Part shown: in pieces, positions 10,761 through 19,978 of the stretch
Layout of the letters: each line of letters opens with the position of its first letter
Position numbering within the stretch: position 1 is the stretch's first letter
From: Styela clava
Lineage: Eukaryota > Chordata > Ascidiacea > Stolidobranchia > Styelidae
Assembly: GCF_964204865.1 (NCBI RefSeq)
Contig: NC_135263.1
Span: forward strand, 10,275,426-10,339,425
Direction of reading: 5' to 3'
Length of the DNA: 64,000 nt
Made by a program: the position numbers and the translations under genes
Notes under the pieces: generated by a model
What the model was told of the DNA's origin: nothing
What the model saw: only the letters and a program-made list of their open reading frames with translations
The model's database searches: none

Positions 10761-10978
10761 TTGGCAATAAACTGCATGAAATAATCAAATTAACGTTTGG
10801 CAGAAACTATCATTGCACACTTTGCAGTTTGTTTAGGTTAAGACGAATCGTCATTGTATTTAGTGAGATGAGACTACTACCGTTACGCGTACAGAAACTC
10901 GAAAACAACTTTGATTGAAATATGATAAATGACATGTAACAAGCGTAAAGCATGAGGAATAAAATATCATGATATAAT

Positions 10979-11227
10979 TGTTAAACGTATTTCTGGCAAC
11001 TAGCATTTTCCCAGATGGTTGAGCTTGACCTTTGATGTCATCAGTTTCAGGTGACTGATCATGACCAACCATCTGTGAAGGTGAGTTGGCCATGTGCACT
11101 CAGTAGTCTGGGGCACAGCTCAGTTGGTGTTGCTTATATCTGTACGTGTTATTTTGGTTATTGCTTGGGACATTTATTGCTGTTTGATCAAAACATTTAT
11201 TAAATATACTTTGGAGTCACTTTAACA
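10979..11227 (+). repeat. Copia element 5' LTR
   Basis: This 249-bp direct repeat begins TGTTAAACG and ends TTTAACA. It differs from the 3' LTR at about 11 positions by eye (roughly 95-96% identity). ATAAT precedes it at 10974-10978 and follows the 3' LTR at 15683-15687. Confidence 0.95.
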
Positions 11228-11229
11228 AA

Positions 11230-11241
11230 TGGTAGCAGAGG
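11230..11241 (+). other. Primer binding site of the Copia element
   Basis: TGGTAGCAGAGG starts 2 nt after the LTR end. It fits the 3' end of initiator methionine tRNA with small differences, the usual primer of Copia-type elements. Confidence 0.65.
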
Positions 11242-11248
11242 ATGTGCA

Positions 11249-11869
11249 ATGACTTCTCAAGGATACAAGAATTCTCCTTTGTTGACGGGAGAGAAGCCAT
11301 ACGATCAATGGAAGAATGAGATCTCTATGTGGAGTTTAATCACAGACCTTGACAAGAAAAAGCAAGCTTTAGCAGTTACATTGAGCTTATGTGGAAAAGC
11401 TAGAGAAGTTGCTCTAGAAATAAGCTCCGATGAATTGAACAGAGATGATAAAATGCAAACATTACTTGTAAAATTAGATGGTGTCTTTGAAAGAGAGACT
11501 TCTGATAGAACTTATGAAACATACACCAAATTTGAAAATTTAGTAAGACTAGAAAATGAAAACATCAGAGATTACTTATCAAGACTCAACATAGTGAACA
11601 CAAAAATGAGAGAATTTGGCATGGAGTTACCGGACACTGTAATGGCGTGTAAACTACTCATTGCTTTAAAAGAAAAACAATTGGTTCTTGCAGCAGTGGA
11701 CAAGTTAGAATATAAGTCTATGAGTTCGGCACTGAAAAGAATATTTGGTGAAAGATCTTCGTCGTCTCCTGTTGAAGTGAAACAAGAGATGGCATATTTT
11801 TCGAAAAAAGTTGGTAAATTCCGACAAGATCATGGCAGGCGAGCAGTTACAAATCCAGAGAAGGGATGA
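11249..11869 (+). CDS. gag: Copia gag polyprotein (N-terminal part)
   Basis: An open frame of 206 codons begins 22 nt after the 5' LTR with an ATG that follows the primer site. The protein starts with a Copia-type N-terminal region (LTGEKPYDQWK) and is largely helical and charged, like UBN2/DUF4219-type Copia gag. It has no zinc knuckle. Two CCHC knuckles lie just downstream in a different frame (C10 and C34 of the frame starting at 11866). A frameshift probably separated the gag body from its nucleocapsid part, since the stop and the next ATG overlap as ATGA. The protein would have formed virus-like particles. Confidence 0.85.
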   Translation: MTSQGYKNSPLLTGEKPYDQWKNEISMWSLITDLDKKKQALAVTLSLCGKAREVALEISSDELNRDDKMQTLLVKLDGVFERETSDRTYETYTKFENLVRLENENIRDYLSRLNIVNTKMREFGMELPDTVMACKLLIALKEKQLVLAAVDKLEYKSMSSALKRIFGERSSSSPVEVKQEMAYFSKKVGKFRQDHGRRAVTNPEKG

Positions 11870-14800
11870 GAAAAGATGGTTCTATCAGTCAATGTGCCAT
11901 TTGTGGATCTACTTATCATTGGGTAAGGAATTGTTCTAGAAATTCAAAATATTCCAGAGCAAGATGTCAGATTTGCGATTCAAGGATGCATTCTGAAAAT
12001 TCCTGTCCACATCAAGATCGAAAATTAAATCATTTTTCAGAAGGAAGCAATGGGATGTCTGTTGTTAATGACATGGATGTGTTCACCAAAGATCTATGTG
12101 GATATGCAATATTAGATTCTGGGTGTACTCGCACTGTATGTGGGAAAATTTGGCTTCTTGATTATTTACAAAGAATTAGGGAATCTGAAATAGAAAAGAT
12201 TCACACTGAAGATAGTGGAGGGGTTCTCAGGTTTGGTGATGGTCGAAAAGTCAATTCGTTGTACTCCATGGAAATCCCGGGATACATTGGGGACACTAAA
12301 GTCACCATTTCTTGTGACGTGGTTGATGAAAATATACCATTATTATTGAGTAAAGATTCCATGAGAAGATCAAACACTGTGATTGACTTTGCAGACAACA
12401 GAGTGGAAATGTTTCATAAACCAGTTAAAACTCTGTGGAGAATAAGAAGTATTACTGTGTCAGCCTTTTTCCCAATGACAATAAATCACCTACTCGAAGG
12501 ATTTTTATCACTGCAAATGAAAGCAGGGATGTTTTTTCTGAAAAAGATCTTTTCTTTTAAAGTTGCATCGACAATTTGGTCACGCTTCCTATGAGCGATC
12601 ATCAAAACTTATCAATAATTCAGGAAAACTCAACCAGTTATCTTCAAATATGTTAAGAAGGTTATAGACAATTGTCAAGTTTGCAAAACTTACAAGAAAA
12701 CTTCTCCAAAACCGGGTGTTGAGTTGCCACGTGCAACTGATTTCAACGAGGTTATAGCCATAGATCTTCATCAGCTTGGCCCAAATTTATGGTACATGAA
12801 TACTATCGACATGTTCACCAGGTTTAGTTCTGAATCGATTATTAGTTCCAAGTCCTCATTGGTCATAGCAAGTGAATTTTTGTCACATTGGATTAGCATA
12901 TACGGACCTCCGAGGCAGGTATTCACAGACAGGAGAATTCAACAATGCAGTTTTTCGTGACATGGCTGAAAATTTCAACATAGAACTCAAGACGAGTGCA
13001 GCGGAAAGTCCACGGAGCAATGGCTTAGTCGAGAGGCATAATTCTATTCTAACTGAAATTTTGCTGAAAATTAGAGATTCTGAATCATTAGATTGGAAAA
13101 CAGCATTTTCCTGGTCTCTAAATGCAAAGAATTCATTGCATAATGTTCATGGTTACAGCCCTTATCAGCTAGTATTTGGAAGGAATCCCAATCTTCCATC
13201 TTTGCTAACAAACAAACCTCCTTCGTTGGATGGCACTTCTGTGAGTGATGTGGTTGCTTCTCATCTCAATGCCCTGTATGCTTCGAGAAAAGCCTTTCTT
13301 GAATCAGAGTGTAGTGAACGAATTCGAAGAGCTTTGCAAAAACAAATCAGGTCTCATGGCGATGAAATTTGTGAGACCGGAGACACTGTTTATTACAAGC
13401 GAGAGAATTCAGAAAAATGGCGAGGCCCGGCAAAAGTTATTGGTGCTGATGGATGTGTGATATTCCTTAGGCATGGCGGACTGGTTATACGTGTACATAA
13501 ATGCAGGCTGATGCATGATAAACAAGTTAAAGTTGAACAGGGTGATGAACAGATATCAGGTGATGAATCACAACCAAAAGTAGAAGAGATGCTTTATGAT
13601 GAAGATGACGAGGAAGATTTAAAACAGACTGATCAAGGAAATGAATCTTTGGTATATAATGGTGGACCTTCGCCTTCACCTGTTGTGAAGAAAGATCCTA
13701 AACGTGGTCAAATAGTAGAATTCAAAGATGATGTAACTGGTAATAAAAAAGATGCAAAAGTACTTGGACGGGCTGGTAAGGCAACAGGAAAATACAGTAA
13801 GTAGCTGGTATAATATTGAGTATTTGCAACCTTCATCTGAAAAAGGCACAAAGTCATCCATTGATCTTGACACTGTTAAGAATCTATCTATTATGAATGA
13901 TTTAACAGCTGAGGAAATACCAATTGTTGATCAAGTGATGTTGATTAACGAAGACCTCTTTCTTGAAGCAAAGATGAAGGAACTGGACAGCTGGAAACAA
14001 AACGAAGTCTACACATAGGAAGAAAATAAAGGCCAGAAGTTGTTAAGTACAAGTTGGGTATGTTCAATAAAAAAGACTGACGATGGACCAAAACCAAAGG
14101 CTAGACTAGTAGTTAGAGGTTTTGACGAGGATTGTCTCAATGAATTAAAAACGGATTCCCCAACATGTTCTAAAGAAAGTCTCAGACTTGTTTTAGCACT
14201 GCTTACACATGAGAAATGGTCGCCAAAAACTATGGATATTAAAACTGCCTTCTTACAAGGAAAATCTCCTGAGCGTGATATTTTTATCAAACCACCTGAT
14301 CAGAAAATACAGAAGCGAAATGTTGTGTGTCGATTGAAGAAATGCGTATATGGGCTTACTGATGCCTCAATGTATTGGTACGGAAGTGTTAAGGAAACTC
14401 TTCTTAAATTAGGTGCCCGTATCTCTGTAGTGGATCCTGCTTTATCCTATTATTTCGATCATGGTTTAAAAGGGGTGATCGATTTGCATGTGGACGACTT
14501 TCTGTGGTTCGGAAGAATTCGAAGGCAAATTCATCAAGAGTTTGAGAGAGCATTTCAAAGTTGGAGCGGAATATACTGAAAGATTTAAATATTTAGGACT
14601 TGAATTGAAGACTGATAAGGAAGATATCACTCTCAGTCAGCACAAATACATTGAATCGCTGCTTCCGATTGATATTCGTTCATTGAAAACTGAGAGTGGA
14701 AGTGAGCTGTTAATTGAAGCTGATGTCTTGAAAGTTCGATCTTTACTTGGCCAGATACTGTGGGTCTCAACCAAACTCGGCCAGATGTATCATTTGCATC

Positions 14801-15362
14801 ATCTACACTCACATCTGCTTTAAAGAATTGCACTGTTAAAACTGTCATAGAAGTTAACAAAATTGTCAAGCAACTGAAAGCACAAAAGATCACTTTGAAA
14901 TTTCCTGCCTTCAATGACAATGAAGTTAAATTTCTTGTTTATAGCGATGCATCGTTCGGTAATTTGTGTGATGGAGGCACCCAAGGTGGTCATATTATAT
15001 TCATGATTGGTGGGAACAGGAAAATATCTTTATGTTGGCAATCCAAGCGAATCAAAAGAGTTGTGAGAAGCGCACTTTCTGCTGAAACTCACTCTTTGTC
15101 AGATGGTGTTGATACAGCAGTGTTATTAGCAGCTTTGTACTCTGAACTAACGACTGGAAGAGTTCAACCAGAAAAATTTGGCATTGCATGTTGTACTGAT
15201 AGTCAAAGCCTTTGTGATGCAATTAAGTCGACAAAAGCTGTATCAGAGAAACGTCTCAGGATGGACATTTATGGTTTAACAGAAATGGTTTCATCCCATC
15301 AAATCTCCGGCATAAAGAAACTCCCGAGTGATCAACAATTAGCAGATTGTTTGACTAAGTAA
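11866..15362 (+). pseudogene. pol: Copia pol (knuckles, protease, integrase, RT, RNase H), frameshifted
   Basis: The segments in order are as follows. 11866-12594: two CX2CX4HX4C knuckles and the protease motif LDSG. About 12564-12720: H-H and C-x-x-C of the integrase zinc module, in two frames. 12724-13804: integrase core, broken near 12945 so that the usual TDNG string is disrupted, then a GKARRG-independent C-terminal acidic region. 13752-14018: ends in an in-frame TAG at 14016. 14040-14579: reverse transcriptase with KARLVVRG, MDIKTAFLQG and LHVDD instead of the usual YVDD. 14488-14823 and 14760-15362: RNase H with YSDAS, SALSAE and a final LADCLTK. At least five frame breaks or stops are visible, so it cannot make a full polyprotein. 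Confidence 0.9.
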
Positions 15363-15420
15363 GGAGCATCTTCAAATGAACTGTTGAATGCATTATGTTA
15401 AAACATTTATTCGAAATTGA

Positions 15421-15433
15421 AAATTGGGGAGAT
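15421..15433 (+). other. Polypurine tract region
   Basis: AAATTGGGGAGAT immediately precedes the TG of the 3' LTR, in the position of the plus-strand primer. Confidence 0.6.
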
Positions 15434-15682
15434 TGTTAACTGTATTTCTGGCAACAAGCATTTTCCCAGATGGTTGAGCATGACCTTTGATGTCATCAGT
15501 TTCAGGTGACTGATCATGACCAACCACCTGTGAATGTGATTTGGCCATGTGCACTCAGTAGTCTGGGGCACAGCTCAGTTGGTGTTGCTTATATCTGTAC
15601 GTGTTACTTTGGTTATTGCTTGGGACATTTATTGCTGTTTGATTAAAACATTTATTATATAAACTTTGGAGTCACTTTAACA
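15434..15682 (+). repeat. Copia element 3' LTR
   Basis: This 249-bp partner of the 5' LTR starts TGTTAACTG and ends TTTAACA. ATAAT follows at 15683-15687. It contains AACATTTATT-type AT-rich sequence near its end, as in the 5' copy. Confidence 0.95.
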
Positions 15683-15689
15683 ATAATCA

Positions 15690-15890
15690 CCATTCAACAT
15701 AAGACATAAAACTGCCGGTGAGTATTCAACTGCCGTCGAGTAGTTTTTGAGAAATATCCAATAGGCCCCAACTAAGCTCTTCAGAAATATCCAATAGGCG
15801 CCGATCTATGATGTCATAATACCCCACAACGGCTCTTCTTGGTCTTGGATAGCGTGGGAAATGTGCTCGCTGAAAACCTTTTCTCGGTGA
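15690..15890 (+). repeat. Dispersed repeat flanking the Copia element, copy 2
   Basis: Partner of 10610-10760. It contains AATATCCAATAGGCGCCGAT and ATGATGTCATAATACCCCAC. Confidence 0.7.
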
Positions 15891-15944
15891 TATTTTCACA
15901 TGTAATGAAAATACCTTTCTCGAAATCAAGTTGCAAGTACAAGC

Positions 15945-16318
15945 TACCGTGTTTTCCCGAAAATAAGACCTAGTCTGAATTTTAAAAATGATTTTAATAT
16001 AAGCCCTCCCCCTAAAATAAGACCTAGTCAATAACGCGAATTTTTTTTTATTTAGTCGATAGCAAAAAATTTTTCTTACACGTTTTAAATGACTGATAAT
16101 ATATGTTTTCCAGCTATTTTGAATAAAAACGTGCTATTTATAAGTAAAGAAATATCTGTATTCATATTCTGTATATTTGAAAACCTCGTAATTCTCTACT
16201 TTGTAATTTTGTTTTTGATAAATAAAAATATGAGACATCCCCCGAAAATAAACTCCAGTGTTATTTTTCGGAAGAAAATTGAAATACGACCCAGTCTTAT
16301 TTTCGGGGAAACACGGTA
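15945..16318. mobile_element. Tc1/mariner-like MITE
   Basis: The left end is TACCGTGTTTTCCCGAAAAT followed by AAGACC; the right end is the inverse, ATTTTCGGGGAAACACGGTA. TA dinucleotides bound both ends, as expected for a TA target duplication. The interior is AT-rich, with internal subrepeats of the CCGAAAATAA motif. It is about 370 bp and has no transposase. Confidence 0.75.
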
Positions 16319-16430
16319 ACAATTAAATTGTAATTATAAAAAATTATACAATCTTGCCGTCATTTGTTTCGTAGAATATAATGTTGTGCCATTTTAATGT
16401 TCTAAAATATTATCTCTTATTTCTTTACAA

Positions 16431-16872
16431 CAGGAGTTTTTGAATGGTGCGACACGGCGCACTGACGAGTCATTTTAATTTTGCGTCGCACAAATATTTA
16501 ATTGGCAAGTCATACTCTACTGACTGTAGATATGCATATTTGAATTAACTATTACATGCCTGTAGTAAATAATTACTGATAAAATCAAACTACAATGTTA
16601 CTTTCTGAGTTCACTGTAAGATTAGTTCAATTTAGTTAATCCGAAAATTTTGCGAATTTTCTTGAAAAACGAATATTCAGCTTGTACTAAAAACGATACA
16701 AACGGTTTATCGAAGAGCTATATTATACCACTGCTAAGTCCTCACGTCTCATAAAGCTAACCAAACTTGATTTTTAGTGTTTCTATCATTTCGTTTCCAA
16801 ATATTTTCTCAAGTGCGTCGCATGTGAGGAGAGTTACAAAGGCGTCTTATTACAAAGATTTAAGAACCACTG
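16431..16872. mobile_element. hAT-type nonautonomous element with 8-bp target duplication
   Basis: The ends are CAGGAGTTTTTGAA and (reverse complement of the right end) CAGTGGTTCTTAAA. The flanks are CTTTACAA (16423-16430) and CTTTACGA (16873-16880), a one-mismatch 8-bp target duplication. The subterminal region has GGTGCGACACGGCGCACTGA and, at the other end, GTGCGTCGCATGTGAGGAGA. No transposase frame was seen. Confidence 0.7.
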
Positions 16873-16880
16873 CTTTACGA

Positions 16881-17734
16881 CATCTAAATCACTATGCTTT
16901 TTATTTTCCAGGATTGTTGTATATATAACCTATTTCAGCATTACTACCGTTTCATTCTCATGTCAATGGCATTTCCATATTTTTCTGGCCTTTGCATATA
17001 ATAAATGACATTTTCAGTTGAATCGTTTTTTTTTAACAAACTGACAGCTTAACATTAATTTTTTAATTTAATTTCTTTCTTAACCACATGCACCGGCAAC
17101 TTTATAACTTATTATATTGCAAAATGTGAAGGCCTACCGCTGAATGATTGAATGATGTTCATATCATGGAATGATGTTTATATCATTATTATATCTACTT
17201 TGCCCTAGTTGTAAGTCATTTTTTATATTTCGATCAATAGCCGTTATATAGTTTCTGTAATCGTAATCACACTAATCCAATGCGTCAACGAGTATGGTCT
17301 CATTCTATAAACATGTAATGTGAGTAATGATAGTTTGCACCAAACTTTAATTTGATTAGTTTGTTGACAAAATAACCAAAGAAAACCAAATATAAAAATA
17401 AACGAATAACCAAAAGAGATTTTCAATGTCCTCGTTGGCAGCGACACATTTTGCATGTTATCACAATCAGCTGTTGTGGGGCTTTATCTTATGGCATCAT
17501 GGACTGCAACCTATTGTGTGTATTCATGCACCACGAGAGGCTGACATTGTACGCTTTGAACAAATAACATGTAGAGACTTACTTGTCACTAGAGACTAAA
17601 TGATGCTAATATCACAATATTTTATACCATATATTTTACACTTATTGTAAGTAACTTCATCAAAAGCCGTTTTGGAGTTTCTGAGAGTTATTTTGAAACC
17701 CCTGACTCTAACACACTTATAATATCATGATATG
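16881..17734. other. Gene-free AT-rich stretch
   Basis: I recognise no exon. About 17150-17275 and 17595-17720 look like diverged copies of each other (GATGNTNATATCA, TTGTAAGT, AGCCGTT, GTTTCTG), which suggests an old duplication. Confidence 0.4.
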
Positions 17735-17946
17735 TATATATATATATATATCTAATTGGCTGTACTGTACATGCATATGAATTGGCAGTATTTGTACATC
17801 ACCAAAATGGCTGTATTTGAATATTAATTGGCTGTATATTGATATGACTTTGGCTATATATGGATATTTAGTTGGCGCTATATGTATATTTGGTTGGCGC
17901 TATATGTATATTTTTGGCTGTATATATACATCACGTTACCAACCCC
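17735..17946 (-). repeat. Minisatellite-like repeat, right inverted copy
   Basis: This is the reverse complement of 10045-10283. It starts with the TA run, then has AATTGGCTGTA, GGCGCTATATGTATATTT and GGCTGTATATATACAT units, and ends CACGTTACCAACCCC. Confidence 0.85.
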
Positions 17947-18089
17947 ACTCAGTTTACTTACTTTAAATTTAATGAACAACGAGAGTTTACCGTTCTAATC
18001 AGACTATTATTAGGTTGCATGGGTGGCGTTCCTTTATAGAAGATTTATATATATAAAGCCTTCAGTTATTTCAAAGTTAATTCCCGAGA

Positions 18090-18985
18090 ATTACCGTTGT
18101 ATTTTGCGCCCCTCGTGGGCCAGATCCGGCCCACGAGGTAAAATAATCCGGCCTGCGAGCTGCGACGCTTCACTGAATTATAGCGACAAAACAGCGGGTT
18201 TTGACGATGAATTTATTTTATAATCCACGCTCGAGGAGTTGATTATATTCTTTACCTAACCAAATTTATTGTGAGACATGTAGATTAAATTATATTATAA
18301 CCTAACAATTCAGTGAACAGCTAGCTACTCGTTTAACGAGCCTACAATTTAATTATAATTAGACAAATGGCAATACGCAGGAAAGTTGATGCTGAGTGCA
18401 GATGGTTCAATGGCGCACAAAATATTCGAATAGAGCTTCTTGAGATGCAATGCATTGAGGAAATAAAATCCCTATTCTATTCGAGAGATGTATTACTGCT
18501 TGAATCAAAAAAAAAATATCTTCTTGAACGAAATCTCATACAAATGTGACAAACTATGCAAAAAATTCACCTCAATATTTTGAAGTACATATGCGTGCGA
18601 ACAATAATTTTCGAAAATGAACATTATAAAGAACAATCCGCGAACTCGGATTAGGGATGCCTATTAGTGATGCCTAGAAAATGTTCCAATCTTGGCTTTA
18701 TCCAGTGTGTCACCTGATGTCGAAAAGCTATCAAGCGTGATGCAACAACATGTGTCACATTAAATTTCATTTGTAAATTTTTTCCTTCTAGTAGAACGAC
18801 TAACTTGAGTTCACGAGTGGTCGCAGTCTTCGCGCGATGTTTAAATCTAAAATTTCAACTACTGATCTGTGTGAAGAAATTGTGATTCATTAGCAATCCG
18901 TTCGATTTCTAACTTTCAAAAATATGTGTGGTAACTTGCAACCCTTACCTTTGGCCCGTGAGCGACAAAAGGTTGCCGATCCCTG
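18090..18985 (+). mobile_element. Decayed hAT element with BED-finger-like fragment
   Basis: The right end (GAGCGACAAAAGGTTGCCGA, TCCCTGG) and several internal blocks match 8529-9017. Near the left end there is an 11-bp hairpin, CCTCGTGGGCC / GGCCCACGAGG, at 18111-18138. At 18367-18549 a short frame begins MAIRRKVDAECRWFN, which resembles the start of the N-terminal region of GTF2IRD2/ZBED-type hAT transposase-derived proteins. It then runs off into unrelated residues and a stop. The element is internally deleted and inactive. Confidence 0.6.
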
Positions 18986-19978
18986 GTTTATATAGAACCG
19001 TGATACTGCTACAGAATATGAAATGCAATAATTTTAGCGTTGAAGTCTCACAGCTTAATCGTGATGACGTTATTGTACTAGGCACCTAAAACTGAAACCA
19101 TTGTTGAATGTTGGGCCTAACTTCATATTTTGTTTCAAGATCTAAATTTCACTCTGGGGTGCGTATAATATATAATACATAACTCGTTTAAATTAACAAA
19201 TATTGCTTGATCATGAATGAAGTTGATTGGAAGAAAAAAAGCAAAAAATCGCAACATTGGTGAAAGTGGAGTGATTTCTCGATAACGTTCTCTCATTGAG
19301 CATCAGATCGTAGTGTTACTACTCCTACTGGGGCTTTTATGTTTTTTTTATACAAATATCAGTATATAAAATGCTATTTCAGCATACCACTGAATAGTAC
19401 TGAGGGTGCCGAAATTCCACAACTATATAGCCTACCTGGCAGCTACAGCTGTACTGACAGTTACAAAACACATTAGTAATGATAACGGTGTTTTTGCTTC
19501 TTATGGCTAATTTATGGGCTCATATTTGCTCTATTCTTCCTTCAATATTCAGCTACTGGTTCGCCGGTACAAGTTTTATCTCACTTAGGGTATTGTTGTA
19601 ATATTAGTTTGCTTTTGCCATATTGGAAATTCATATATCATAATCTGCATTTAGGCCATACCTAACGACAAATACTACAAAAGATTATAATCCAATTTGT
19701 TTCGCAATAGCCTGATACTTTTTCCATTGTCCCGAAATCTTCTTGTATTGGCTGACAAAAAAAAAGTTTTCTCTTTTGCTATCATTGTTATAATATACGA
19801 AAATTGTTGTACTGAATGTAATTCAAAAACAGGAACGCCAATTGTGGCTACAGGAAAAGATAGAAATATCCTTTTACTAGTTTTTTCCAGATTAGTGCAA
19901 TATCTTTGAAATAATGCGTTACACAAACGGATGAGAAAAAATTACATTGACATAAAAATTAAGTTATCTTGTAAAAAC
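18986..19978. other. Gene-free stretch downstream of the fibrinogen-domain gene
   Basis: This probably contains the 3' UTR of the minus-strand gene near its right edge. No exon or repeat family was recognised. Confidence 0.45.

Larger units (their letters stand above)
10979..15682 (+). mobile_element. Copia-superfamily LTR retrotransposon, decayed
   Basis: This is a complete 4.7-kb insertion: LTR 10979-11227, primer site, gag, pol in the order protease-integrase-reverse transcriptase-RNase H (the Copia order), a purine-rich stretch before 15434, LTR 15434-15682, and a perfect 5-bp target duplication ATAAT. Coding frames are broken many times, so the copy is inactive. LTR divergence of a few percent indicates an insertion that is not recent. 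Aquatic invertebrates carry several Copia clades such as GalEa and Hydra, but I cannot place this one without a tree. Confidence 0.95.
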
